Shown in pieces: positions 1 to 7,526 of a stretch of 9,828 nucleotides of DNA. Source of the DNA: an uncultured Paracoccus sp. (GTDB lineage: Bacteria; Pseudomonadota; Alphaproteobacteria; Rhodobacterales; Rhodobacteraceae). Under the pieces are notes generated by a model. It saw nothing but the letters and a program-made list of their open reading frames with translations, did no database searches and had not been told where the DNA came from. The stretch is from NCBI RefSeq assembly GCF_946221145.1, contig NZ_CAMIOH010000113.1, forward strand, positions 1-9,828, read 5' to 3'. The number at the start of each line of letters is the position of its first letter. Positions within the stretch are counted from its first letter, which is position 1. Made by a program: the position numbers and the translations under genes.

Positions 1-44
1 CAATTGATTAACAGTCAACTGCTCTACCGCTGAGCTACGCCGGA
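1..44 (-). tRNA. tRNA-Asn (GTT), 5' portion, cut by window edge
   Basis: Read on the minus strand from base 44, the sequence starts TCCGGCGTAGCTCAGCGG, the acceptor strand and D-arm of a bacterial tRNA. It continues into an anticodon arm with GACTGTTAATC, which places GTT in the loop, so it decodes Asn codons. The T-arm and 3' acceptor end lie beyond base 1. It follows the MBL hydrolase gene in the same direction with a 59-bp gap. A GCTATA hexamer on the minus strand (57-62) is a possible -10 element, but no convincing -35 was seen. Confidence 0.93.
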
Positions 45-103
45 ACACGGGGGCCGTATAGCAATGGTGCCGGGGGCCGTCCAGTGGGCGAATGACGTTT
101 TTT

Positions 104-964
104 TCACAAAGACATGAATCTTGTGCCGGGGCCCAGCGGATCAAGTGCCGCGACCGCGCCAAGCTCGCTCAGCGCCAGCAGATGCGCCAGGACGTTGCGG
201 GTGGCGGCGGGCAGCAGGACGGGAGAAACGTCGTAGATCCGGCCTGCCAGAACCGCCGCCTCGGCCGGGCCGTCGCGCAGCGCAGCCAGGATCTGCGCGC
301 TGCGCTGGCGGCGATGGGCTGCAAGCTCGGACAGGCGGGCCTGGGGGTCCGCGATCGAATCGCCATGGGCGGGCAGCAGGCGGCGGGGCCGCAGTTGCGC
401 CAGCCGGTCGAGCGACCGCAGATAGTCCGACAGATCCCCGTCGGGCGGAGAGATGATGGTCGATGACCAGCCCATCACCAGATCGCCGCAGAACACAAGA
501 TCGCCCCACATGAGGCTCAGATGGCCGCCGGAATGGCCCGGCGTGTGCAGGGCGGTCAGCTCCCATCCCTCGCCCTGGATCACCTGCCCGTCGCGCAGGG
601 TGATGTCGGGGGCAAAGCACAGATCCAGCCCCTCGCCCCCGCCGACGCCCGCGTCCGCAAGCCGCCGCATCATCGGGGACCGGCCCGACAGCGCGTCTCC
701 GAAGGCCATGACCGGCGCCCCGGTCATCTTTGACAGCGACCGCGCGCCCGCGCTGTGATCCAGATGCGCATGGGTCACGATGATATGGCTGATCCGCCCC
801 CGGCCTGCGCCCAGGATCGCCGCAAGATGGCCGGGATCGTCCGGCCCGGGGTCGATCACCGCGAAGTTCCGTTCGCCCAGAAGAAAGGTCGTGGTTCCCG
901 GCCCGGTCAGCGGCGACGGGTTGGGGGCCAGGATGCGCAGCAGGTCTTTCGTCTGTCCGTCCAT
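104..964 (-). CDS. MBL-fold metallo-hydrolase, LACTB2-like
   Basis: Predicted 286-residue cytoplasmic metallo-beta-lactamase-fold hydrolase. The metal-binding motif THAHLDH is at residues 64-70, followed by TPGHSGGH (141-148), the bridging Asp in GDLV (D161) and PAHGD (198-202), so both metal sites look intact. Residues about 205-275 resemble the winged-helix extension found in LACTB2-like MBL proteins. That group includes thioesterases and ribonucleases, so the substrate cannot be assigned. An ATG at 1000 would add 12 residues but has no Shine-Dalgarno and overlaps the start of the divergent kinase gene. I prefer the ATG at 964, which has TAAGG 8 nt upstream. It is transcribed away from the kinase and towards the tRNA-Asn gene, and no hairpin terminator is visible after the stop. 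High GC and no disruption suggest a resident gene. Confidence 0.88.
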   Translation of the reverse strand: MDGQTKDLLRILAPNPSPLTGPGTTTFLLGERNFAVIDPGPDDPGHLAAILGAGRGRISHIIVTHAHLDHSAGARSLSKMTGAPVMAFGDALSGRSPMMRRLADAGVGGGEGLDLCFAPDITLRDGQVIQGEGWELTALHTPGHSGGHLSLMWGDLVFCGDLVMGWSSTIISPPDGDLSDYLRSLDRLAQLRPRRLLPAHGDSIADPQARLSELAAHRRQRSAQILAALRDGPAEAAVLAGRIYDVSPVLLPAATRNVLAHLLALSELGAVAALDPLGPGTRFMSL

Positions 965-998
965 GCCGATAGCCTTAGCATGACAAACGGGGATTTCC

Positions 999-2345
999 AT
1001 GGCAAATCAGGCAGACAGCGGCTGGATGAAGGGGGTTCTGCCGCGCGGGCTGTACGGACGCGCGGCGCTGATCCTGTTCCTGCCGGTGGTGGTCGTGACG
1101 CTGGTCGTCAGCGTGATGTTCCTGCAACGCCATTTCGAAGGCGTGACCCGGCAGATGACCAGCAGCATGGCACGGGAACTGGCCTTCGTCGCCCTGCGCA
1201 TCGACCAGGCGGGCGGCCAGCCGGCGGCGGGCCAGGACATCGCCGCGCCGCTGGACGTGGCCATCGGGACGCCTGCCGATCCTGGCCAGGGCGACACACG
1301 CCTGTTCTATGATTTTTCCGGGCGGGTGGTGATCGAGGTCCTGCGCGAGACGCTGGGCGACATCGCCGCCATCGACCTGGCCACCGACGACAAGCGGGTG
1401 ATCGTGACCATCGACGGCGCCGCCGGCCCCTATACGCTGGCCTTTGACCGGCGCCGGGTCAGCGCCTCGAACCCACACCAGCTGCTGGTGCTGATGGTGT
1501 TCACCTCTTTCCTGATGACCGGGATCGCCACGGTGTTCCTGCGCAACCAGCTGCGCCCGATCCGCCGCCTGGCCGAGGCCGCAGAGGATTACGGCAAGGG
1601 CCGGATGGTGGCCTATCGCCCATCAGGCGCGTCCGAGGTGCGCAGCGCCGGGACCGCCTTCCTGGATATGCGCAACCGGCTGGAACGCCAGAACGAACAG
1701 CGCAAGATGATGCTGTCGGGCATCAGCCACGACCTGCGCACCCCCTTGACGCGGCTTCGGCTGGGCCTGTCGATGATGTCGCCCGACATGCCCCCTGACG
1801 ACGAGGATCTGCGCGCGATGGAGGCCGACATCGCCGAGATGAACCGCATGGTGGACGCCTTCCTGGCCTATGTCCGGGACGAGGCGCAGGAAAGCCCCGC
1901 CCAGCCGGTCGCGGTCGCCGATTTCCTGGGCGGCCTTGTTGCCGATGCGCAGCGCGCGGGGCAGCGCGTCACGCTGCGCAGCCTGGACGGGGATGCGGGC
2001 GGGCGGGCGACCTTTCGCCCCGACATGCTGCGGCGCGCCCTGGAGAACCTGCTGGGCAACGCGGCGCGCCATGGCACCCGCGCGGAACTGGACGCGACCC
2101 TTGGCCCGCGCAGCCTGCGCATCGGGGTCGAGGATGACGGCCCCGGCATCCCCGACGACAGCCTGGAGGCCGCGATGCGACCCTTTACCCGGCTGGACCC
2201 GGCACGCGGGCGCAACAGCGGCGGCGGCGCGGGACTGGGCCTTGCGATCGCCGCCGATGTGGCGCGCGCCCATGGCGGGCAGCTGCGGCTGGGACGGGGG
2301 CAGCGTCTGGGCGGTTTGCGGGCAGAAATCGTCATCCCACGATAG
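999..2345 (+). CDS. Membrane sensor histidine kinase, EnvZ-like
   Basis: A 448-residue two-component sensor kinase of the inner membrane. TM1 is at about 21-42, a periplasmic stretch of roughly 115 residues follows, and TM2 is at about 162-181. Then come a HAMP linker (about 181-235), a HisKA dimerisation helix with SGISHDLRTPLTR (phospho-acceptor His244) and an HATPase domain. The ATPase shows the N box LENLLGNAARH (348-358), G1 DDGPGIP (379-385), F box RPFTRLD (394-400) and G2 GGGAGLGLAIA (408-418). All catalytic motifs are intact. HisKA sequence and architecture match the EnvZ group, which normally phosphorylates an OmpR-type regulator. No regulator gene is adjacent: MBL diverges on the left and lon follows on the right. 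The gene is therefore an orphan kinase within this window and its stimulus is unknown. The start is supported by GGGGA 5 nt upstream of the ATG. The symbol envZ is plausible but not assigned. Confidence 0.9.
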   Translation: MANQADSGWMKGVLPRGLYGRAALILFLPVVVVTLVVSVMFLQRHFEGVTRQMTSSMARELAFVALRIDQAGGQPAAGQDIAAPLDVAIGTPADPGQGDTRLFYDFSGRVVIEVLRETLGDIAAIDLATDDKRVIVTIDGAAGPYTLAFDRRRVSASNPHQLLVLMVFTSFLMTGIATVFLRNQLRPIRRLAEAAEDYGKGRMVAYRPSGASEVRSAGTAFLDMRNRLERQNEQRKMMLSGISHDLRTPLTRLRLGLSMMSPDMPPDDEDLRAMEADIAEMNRMVDAFLAYVRDEAQESPAQPVAVADFLGGLVADAQRAGQRVTLRSLDGDAGGRATFRPDMLRRALENLLGNAARHGTRAELDATLGPRSLRIGVEDDGPGIPDDSLEAAMRPFTRLDPARGRNSGGGAGLGLAIAADVARAHGGQLRLGRGQRLGGLRAEIVIPR

Positions 2346-2395
2346 GTTGTGTCGGGGCGGCGGCGCCGGGAAATATGCGGTATTCTTCGCATCAT

Positions 2396-2425
2396 ATTGA
2401 ACGTGGCATGACACCCCCCTAGATT
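2396..2425 (+). promoter_or_regulatory. Candidate lon promoter, overlapping RpoH-like and RpoD-like elements
   Basis: TTGAAC (2397-2402) and TAGATT (2420-2425) are separated by 17 bp and each match four of six bases of the housekeeping consensus. The same stretch contains ATTGAA followed about 14 nt later by a C-run and TAGAT (from 2416). That resembles the heat-shock sigma-32 pattern of a CTTGAA-like -35 and a CCCCATTT-like -10. Known lon genes are commonly heat-shock induced, which fits. It lies about 65 bp upstream of the lon start, in the kinase-lon gap. This is pattern matching by eye only. Confidence 0.5.
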
Positions 2426-2490
2426 GATGCGGTGCAGGGGCCGTACGCCGCCATGACGGGGCCACGGCTTCGGGCAGAAAGGAACGCATA

Positions 2491-4908
2491 ATGAACGAAT
2501 TCGCATCTTCGACCTATCCGGTGCTGCCGCTGCGCGACATCGTGGTCTTTCCCCACATGATCGTTCCGCTGTTCGTGGGTCGCGAAAAATCGGTGCGGGC
2601 TTTGGAAGCCGTGATGGAATCCGACAGCCCGATCCTGCTGGCGGCGCAGAAGGACGCATCGGTCGATGAACCGACCGAGGACGGCATTTTCCGCGGCGGC
2701 GTGCTGGCGAATGTGCTGCAACTGCTCAAGCTGCCCGACGGCACCGTCAAGGTGCTGGTCGAAGGGCGCGAGCGTGTGCAGATCACCGAATTCGTGCCGA
2801 ATGACGATCACTTCGCGGCGACCGCCATCGTGCTGGCGGAAACGCCGGGCGACCAGGCGACCGTGACCGCCCTTGTCCGTACCGTGGCCGAGGAGTTCGA
2901 GCGCTATGTCAAGGTCCGCAAGAACATCCCCGAAGAGGTCGTGACGGCCGTGGCCGATGCCAAGGAGCCCGGCAAGCTGGCCGACCTGGTGGCGGGCCAT
3001 ATGGGCATCGCCCTGGACAAGAAGCAGGACCTGCTGGACACGCTGGACGTGGCCGAGCGGCTGGAGAAGGTCTATTCCCTGATGCAGGGCGAGATGTCCG
3101 TGCTTCAGGTCGAGAAGAAGATCAAGTCGCGCGTCAAGACCCAGATGGAGAAGACGCAGCGCGAGTACTATCTGAATGAGCAGATGAAGGCCATTCAGAA
3201 GGAGTTGGGCGACGGCGAGGACGGCCAGAACGAGATCGCCGAGCTTGAGGACAGGATCGCCCGGACCAAGTTCAGCAAGGAGGCCCGCGACAAGGCCGAG
3301 GCCGAGCTTAAGAAGCTGAAGTCGATGTCGCCGATGTCGGCTGAGGCGACCGTCAGCCGCAACTATCTGGACTGGCTGCTGTCCCTGCCCTGGGGCGTGA
3401 AGTCGCGCACCCGCAAGGATCTGGTCGCGGCCGAAAAGGTGCTGGATGCCGATCACTATGGGCTGGAAAAGGTCAAGGAACGGATCGTCGAATATCTGGC
3501 CGTGCAGACCCGCAGCCAGAAGCTGAAGGGGCCGATCCTGTGCCTCGTCGGTCCTCCGGGCGTGGGCAAGACCTCTCTGGGGCGGTCGGTCGCCAAGGCG
3601 ACGGGGCGCGAATTCATCCGCATCTCGCTGGGCGGCGTGCGCGATGAAAGCGAAATCCGGGGCCATCGGCGGACCTATATCGGCTCGATGCCGGGCAAGA
3701 TCATTCAGGCGCTGAAAAAGGCCAAGACCACCAACCCGCTGATCCTGCTGGACGAAATCGACAAGATGGGGCAGGATTTCCGGGGCGATCCGGCGTCGGC
3801 GATGCTGGAGGTTCTGGATCCCGAACAGAACGCGACCTTCGTGGACCACTATCTGGAGGTGGAATACGACCTGTCCAACGTCATGTTCGTGACCACGGCC
3901 AACAGCTATAACATGCCGGGGCCGCTGCTGGACCGGATGGAGATCATCAGCCTGTCCGGCTATACCGAGGATGAAAAGCGCGAGATCGCGCGCCAGCACC
4001 TGCTGCCCAAGCAGATCGCCGCGAACGGTCTGCGCAAGGGCGAGTTCGAGGTGACGGACGACGCCCTGACCCATGTGATCCGCTATTACACGCGGGAAGC
4101 CGGGGTCCGGTCGCTGGAACGCGAGATCGCCAAGCTGGCGCGCAAGGCCGTGACCGAGATCCTCAAGGGTCAGGTCAAGACCGTCACCGTCGATGCCGCC
4201 AAGGCCGAGGATTATCTGGGCGTGCGTCGTCACCGCTATGGCCTGGCCGAAAAAGAGGATCAGATCGGCGTTGTGACGGGCCTGGCCTGGACGCAGGTCG
4301 GGGGTGATCTGTTGCAGATCGAGGCGCTGCGCCTGCCCGGCAAGGGCCGGATGAAGACGACCGGGAAACTGGGCGACGTGATGAAGGAATCCATCGACGC
4401 CGCCTCCAGCTATGTCCGGTCCATTGCGCCGCAGATTGGGGTGAAGCCGCCGGAATTCGACAGGCGCGACATCCACGTTCACGTCCCGGACGGCGCGACG
4501 CCCAAGGACGGTCCTTCGGCCGGTCTGGCGATGGTGACATCGATCGTGTCGGTTCTGACGCAGATCCCGGTCCGCAAGGACATCGCCATGACCGGCGAGG
4601 TGTCCCTGCGCGGCAATGCGATGGCCATCGGCGGGTTGAAGGAAAAGCTGCTGGCGGCCTTGCGGGGCGGCATCAAGACCGTGCTAATCCCGGCCGACAA
4701 CGAAAAGGACCTGGCCGAGATTCCGGACAACGTGAAAACCGGCCTGACCATCATCCCGGTCAGTCATGTCAGCGAAGTCCTGAAACATGCCCTGGTGCGG
4801 ATGCCGGAACCGGTGGAGTGGGACGAGGCTGCCGAGGAAGCGGCTGCGGCTGCCCGTGTCGCCGCCCCGCGCGACGATCGCACCGGCGGCAGCGCCGTCG
4901 CCCATTAA
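2491..4908 (+). CDS. lon: Lon protease (endopeptidase La), ATP-dependent
   Basis: A complete 805-residue LonA protease, the usual length. It forms a cytoplasmic hexamer that unfolds and degrades misfolded and regulatory proteins. The N-terminal substrate-binding domain starts YPVLPLRDIVVFPHM. A charged coiled-coil region spans about 185-280. The AAA+ module has Walker A GPPGVGK (354-360) and Walker B LILLDEID (417-424). The C-terminal protease domain has PDGATPKDGPSAG with catalytic Ser676, and GGLKEK with catalytic Lys719. The 43-residue Ser-Lys spacing is that of E. coli Lon. The C-terminus ends in an Ala/Glu-rich tail, which varies in this family. The start is supported by AAAGGA 7 nt upstream. 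It appears to be a monocistronic unit, with its own candidate promoter (2396-2425) and a strong terminator directly after the stop. Confidence 0.98.
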   Translation: MNEFASSTYPVLPLRDIVVFPHMIVPLFVGREKSVRALEAVMESDSPILLAAQKDASVDEPTEDGIFRGGVLANVLQLLKLPDGTVKVLVEGRERVQITEFVPNDDHFAATAIVLAETPGDQATVTALVRTVAEEFERYVKVRKNIPEEVVTAVADAKEPGKLADLVAGHMGIALDKKQDLLDTLDVAERLEKVYSLMQGEMSVLQVEKKIKSRVKTQMEKTQREYYLNEQMKAIQKELGDGEDGQNEIAELEDRIARTKFSKEARDKAEAELKKLKSMSPMSAEATVSRNYLDWLLSLPWGVKSRTRKDLVAAEKVLDADHYGLEKVKERIVEYLAVQTRSQKLKGPILCLVGPPGVGKTSLGRSVAKATGREFIRISLGGVRDESEIRGHRRTYIGSMPGKIIQALKKAKTTNPLILLDEIDKMGQDFRGDPASAMLEVLDPEQNATFVDHYLEVEYDLSNVMFVTTANSYNMPGPLLDRMEIISLSGYTEDEKREIARQHLLPKQIAANGLRKGEFEVTDDALTHVIRYYTREAGVRSLEREIAKLARKAVTEILKGQVKTVTVDAAKAEDYLGVRRHRYGLAEKEDQIGVVTGLAWTQVGGDLLQIEALRLPGKGRMKTTGKLGDVMKESIDAASSYVRSIAPQIGVKPPEFDRRDIHVHVPDGATPKDGPSAGLAMVTSIVSVLTQIPVRKDIAMTGEVSLRGNAMAIGGLKEKLLAALRGGIKTVLIPADNEKDLAEIPDNVKTGLTIIPVSHVSEVLKHALVRMPEPVEWDEAAEEAAAAARVAAPRDDRTGGSAVAH

Positions 4909-4916
4909 GGGATCAC

Positions 4917-4950
4917 ACAGGGCCGGATCACTCCGGCCCTGTTTCTTTTA
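4917..4950 (+). terminator. Rho-independent terminator after lon
   Basis: A perfect 10-bp stem pairs CAGGGCCGGA (4918-4927) with TCCGGCCCTG (4932-4941) around the loop TCAC. It is extended by an A-T pair (4917/4942) and followed by TTTCTTTTA. It begins 9 nt after the lon stop codon, a textbook intrinsic terminator. Confidence 0.92.
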
Positions 4951-4973
4951 TGCGACCGTCCCAGGGCCATTCC

Positions 4974-5360
4974 ATGAAGCCTGTTCTTGCCGCCCTGCTG
5001 CTTGCCGCTGCGCCCGCCTGGGCGGCCGATCCGCTGGCGGGCATCTGGCGCACCCAGCCCGGCAAGGATGGCGGCTTTGGCCATGTGGAAATCGTGCCGT
5101 GCGGCGGCGGGTTGTGCGGCACGGTCGTCCGGACCTTTGATGCCGCCGGCACCCAGACTGCGGCCCCTGACCTGGGAGCCGCGATCCTGTCTGATGTCCA
5201 GCCCACGGGCGGAGGAGGCTATGGCAAGGGACGCATCATCAATCCGGAAACCGGCCGCAGCTATACCGCGCGCCTGACGCTGCGCGGCGACCTGCTGGAT
5301 ATTGGCGGCTGCATCATGATGATCTGCCGCGATGCCGGGACGTGGCAGCGCGTCAAATAG
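4974..5360 (+). CDS. DUF2147-family exported protein
   Basis: A 128-residue small secreted or periplasmic protein. Residues 1-17 form a signal peptide with a leucine/alanine-rich core and a likely type I cleavage site at AWA-AD. The mature part opens DPLAGIWRTQPG and contains GHVEIVPCGGGLCGTVV, then GCIMMICRDAGTWQRV at the C-terminus. This arrangement of a GxW start, paired cysteines and a terminal W-x-R is typical of DUF2147. The family's biochemical role is not established. The ATG at 4974 was chosen because it begins the signal peptide and has AGGG 7 nt upstream; a longer open frame reaching back into lon is not credible. Only 23 bp separate the end of the lon terminator from this start, so transcription depends on readthrough or on a promoter within lon's 3' end. 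Confidence 0.87.
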   Translation: MKPVLAALLLAAAPAWAADPLAGIWRTQPGKDGGFGHVEIVPCGGGLCGTVVRTFDAAGTQTAAPDLGAAILSDVQPTGGGGYGKGRIINPETGRSYTARLTLRGDLLDIGGCIMMICRDAGTWQRVK

Positions 5361-5381
5361 CGCCGTTGCGTCCCTGGTGCA

Positions 5382-5400
5382 CTGCGGCCTTCGGCTGCAG
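5382..5400 (+). terminator. Weak hairpin after the DUF2147 gene
   Basis: CTGCGGC and GCTGCAG can pair over 7 bp (one G-T wobble) around a 5-nt loop, 21 nt after the DUF2147 stop. It is followed by GACCGCGTTTGA rather than a clean T-run. It could be a weak terminator or a 3'-end stabilising hairpin. Confidence 0.3.
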
Positions 5401-5430
5401 GACCGCGTTTGACAGATAACCGTTCAAACA

Positions 5431-5470
5431 CTGCACGAAACACCGGCCGCAGATCGTTCTGCGGCCGGTG
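5431..5470 (-). terminator. Intrinsic terminator of the DUF475 gene, 13-bp perfect stem
   Basis: CACCGGCCGCAGA (5441-5453) and TCTGCGGCCGGTG (5458-5470) form a perfect 13-bp inverted repeat around a 4-nt loop. On the minus strand the hairpin starts 5 nt after the DUF475 stop and is followed by TTTCGTGCAG, a short T-tract. On the plus strand the trailing bases are CTTGCTCATT, so it may also stop transcripts from DUF2147, but less typically. Confidence 0.75.
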
Positions 5471-5475
5471 CTTGC

Positions 5476-6555
5476 TCATTCACCCGTCGGCGCGGCATTC
5501 CTGTTCCAGCGGATCGACGACCACAGCGAAATGCCGATCAGCGTCGCGCCGCCCAGGCCGGTGATGACCTCGGGGATGTGCACGAAGGATTGCATGAACA
5601 TGATCACCGACAGCGCGATGATGGCATAGAAGGCGCCGTGTTCCAGGTAACGGTACTGGGCCAGCGTGCCCTTTTCCACCAGCATGATGGTCATGGACCG
5701 GACATACATGGCGCCGATGCCCAGGCCGATGGCGATGATGAACAGGTTCTGCGTCAGCGCAAAGGCCCCGATCACCCCGTCAAAGCTGAAGGACGCGTCC
5801 AGCACCTCGAGATACAGGAACGCCCCAAGGCCGCCCTTGGCGCCCGCGACCAGCGTTTCCTGGGTGCTGTCCAGCAGACCGCCCAGAACCTCGACCAGCA
5901 GGAAGGTCAGCAGGCCCCAGATGGCAGCCTTGAAGAACACCTCGGATTCGATGGGGTCCAGGAAGCGCGAGAAGATCAGGATCAGCGACAGCACCAGCGC
6001 GACCTCGATGCCGCGGATGGTCGCATATTTCTGCATGTGGGATTCCAGCCAGCGGACCCAGTGCACGTCCTTTTCATGATCGAAGAAGAAGGACAGGCCG
6101 ACCATCATCAGGAACGTGCCGCCGAAGGCCGCGATGGGCAGATGCGCATCGTGCATGATCCGGGCATATTCCTCGGGCTGGGCGGCGGCCAGGACCACGG
6201 CCTCCCACGGGCCGATCTTGGCGGCGACGACGACGATCAGCAGCGGGAACACGATCCGCATCCCGAAGACCGCGATCAGGATCCCCCAGGTCAGGAAGCG
6301 GCGCTGCCAGACCGGAGTCATTTCTTTCAGCTTGTTGGCATTGACGATGGCGTTGTCGAAGGACAGCGAGATCTCCAGCACGGCCAGCACCGTGCAGATG
6401 AAGAAGATCGTCAGCGTCCCGCCGATGGTGCCGGTCATCTGCCAGCCCAGATAGGCGCCCAGCATCAGGCCCACGACCGTGACGATGAAGGCCCAGGTAA
6501 AGTAGTTCAGGATCGGCCGGGCGCCCGCGCGCGCAGAAGGCAGTCCGTTTTCCAT
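5476..6555 (-). CDS. DUF475 / TerC-superfamily integral membrane protein
   Basis: A 359-residue polytopic inner-membrane protein with about eight or nine hydrophobic segments. Two related acidic motifs stand out: EISLSFDNAIVNANK (61-75) in an early helix and LEVLDASFSFDGVIGAF (249-265) in a later one. This repeated S-F-D pattern is the hallmark of the TerC/DUF475 group, which is linked to metal ion or tellurite handling; here that is family inference only. The frame stays open to a GTG at 6636, adding 27 residues. I prefer the ATG at 6555 because it leaves about 20 residues before the first membrane segment (NYFTWAFIVTVVGL), as I recall for relatives. The ribosome site there is weak (GGA, 8 nt upstream), so the GTG cannot be excluded. 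It is convergent with DUF2147 and shares the hairpin region. The long open frame antisense to it is a shadow. Confidence 0.88.
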   Translation of the reverse strand: MENGLPSARAGARPILNYFTWAFIVTVVGLMLGAYLGWQMTGTIGGTLTIFFICTVLAVLEISLSFDNAIVNANKLKEMTPVWQRRFLTWGILIAVFGMRIVFPLLIVVVAAKIGPWEAVVLAAAQPEEYARIMHDAHLPIAAFGGTFLMMVGLSFFFDHEKDVHWVRWLESHMQKYATIRGIEVALVLSLILIFSRFLDPIESEVFFKAAIWGLLTFLLVEVLGGLLDSTQETLVAGAKGGLGAFLYLEVLDASFSFDGVIGAFALTQNLFIIAIGLGIGAMYVRSMTIMLVEKGTLAQYRYLEHGAFYAIIALSVIMFMQSFVHIPEVITGLGGATLIGISLWSSIRWNRNAAPTGE

Positions 6556-6643
6556 GCAGAGAATCCAGGCGGCAGTTTCGAATGCAGTGCCGACATCGCG
6601 AATGTGCCGCCACATCCGCCAGAGGGGACCGGTCACCCAATCT

Positions 6644-6665
6644 GCATCCGCGAATCTTCGGATGC
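6644..6665. repeat. 7-bp inverted repeat in the DUF475 leader
   Basis: GCATCCG (6644-6650) and CGGATGC (6659-6665) pair perfectly around an 8-nt spacer. On the minus strand this lies about 90-110 nt upstream of the preferred DUF475 start and 8 nt upstream of the alternative GTG. It may be an operator or a leader hairpin. There is no T-run to suggest attenuation. Confidence 0.35.
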
Positions 6666-6843
6666 CGCGTCTCTATGCAATAGTGCGGGCCATTCCGCCA
6701 ACAAAAATGTGAAGGCGACATGCAGATTTTGTGATGATCATCCGCGGCGTCCCACATGGCAGGTTGCCAAAGCCGCAGCTCCGGAGAACGATCACCAATG
6801 CAATTCTTGCCCAGGGACGCCTGATGACCGGAAGCCGCCGCCC

Positions 6844-7518
6844 ATGACCGATAAGGATCAAGGCCCCGACCGCAGCGGCATCACGGCCGATCATGCGCGG
6901 ATCATGGCGGGGTTGAAGTCCGACGATTGGCAGCGTCGGCTGGATGCGGCTCGCGCGCAACGCGCCCGGATCGTAGCGCAACCCGATTCTGGCCAAGCGC
7001 CCTCTTCTGCGGCAGAGGCGCCCCGGCGTCCTGGCAAGACCCTGCGGGTCGCGGCGGCCGTGGCCCTGTCGGTGCTGACGGGCTGGCTGCTTCTTGGCTG
7101 CGCCGCACCGCCCGAAACCTCGTCAACAGCCGTCCGGATACAGCCTGTCGAACAAGCCGCCCTGCCCCCTGCGGAACGTCTGCGCCATGGCCCGGATATC
7201 GCCATCCCAGCCCTCAGCCACCGTGATTTCCCGGCGGCCCCCGCCCCGCCCCCCAGCACCGCGCAGATGCTGGCGCGGCTGGGCGAGATTGTTTCAGCGG
7301 GAACGCGGGTCCACCTGCCCCATGGCATTGCACTTCAGCATGCACCCACGACGCTGTCTCTGATCCGATCCCGCTTTGCGACACCTCAAAACCTTGTCCG
7401 CTATCACCACGACGACGACCGCGATCTGGCGACGCGCGCTGCCGTAGCCATCGGCGGGCAGGCGGTCGACTTCACGACCTATGCCTCCGCTCCCGCGCCC
7501 GGCACCGCCGAAATCTGA
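6844..7518 (+). CDS. Hypothetical single-TM or lipoprotein-like protein, C-terminus possibly clipped
   Basis: A 224-residue protein I cannot name. Residues 1-65 are charged and cytoplasm-like (DDWQRRLDAARAQRARIV). Residues about 67-87 are hydrophobic and end LLLGCAA, so this is an internal TM anchor; a Cys sits at the end, but the position is too deep for a normal lipoprotein signal. A Pro/Ala-rich linker follows, then a globular region from about 140 to the end (TAQMLARLGEIVSAGTRVHL ... LVRYHHDDDRDLATRAA ... VDFTTYASAPAPGTAEI). That tail resembles small SPOR/LytR_C-like domains that often end GTxEVWLxG. Here the frame stops at TGA (7516-7518) and would otherwise continue I-A-G to TAA (7528-7530). 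A Trp-to-stop change is therefore suspected. The start ATG has GGAAG 9 nt upstream. It diverges from DUF475 and converges on a degraded minus-strand gene. Confidence 0.65.
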   Translation: MTDKDQGPDRSGITADHARIMAGLKSDDWQRRLDAARAQRARIVAQPDSGQAPSSAAEAPRRPGKTLRVAAAVALSVLTGWLLLGCAAPPETSSTAVRIQPVEQAALPPAERLRHGPDIAIPALSHRDFPAAPAPPPSTAQMLARLGEIVSAGTRVHLPHGIALQHAPTTLSLIRSRFATPQNLVRYHHDDDRDLATRAAVAIGGQAVDFTTYASAPAPGTAEI

Positions 7519-7526
7519 ATCGCCGG

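Noticed and set aside
1..44. tRNA-Asn as the attachment site of the integrase
   Set aside because: About 8 kb of ordinary resident genes, including lon, separate it from the integrase remnants, and no tRNA 3'-end repeat was seen near them.
2419..4482. 687-codon open frame antisense to lon
   Set aside because: It mirrors a fully intact Lon gene. High-GC codon use in lon leaves the opposite strand free of stops, and the translation is His/Gln/Leu-rich with no domain.
6556..6760. yybP-ykoY-type manganese riboswitch upstream of DUF475
   Set aside because: Such elements precede some TerC-family genes, but the leader shows none of the conserved motif bases I could recognise, only a simple 7-bp dyad.
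5578..6843. Long N-terminal extension of the 6844 frame, antisense to DUF475
   Set aside because: The extension is Asp/His/Gln-rich and lies opposite an intact membrane protein. The ATG at 6844 has its own ribosome site.
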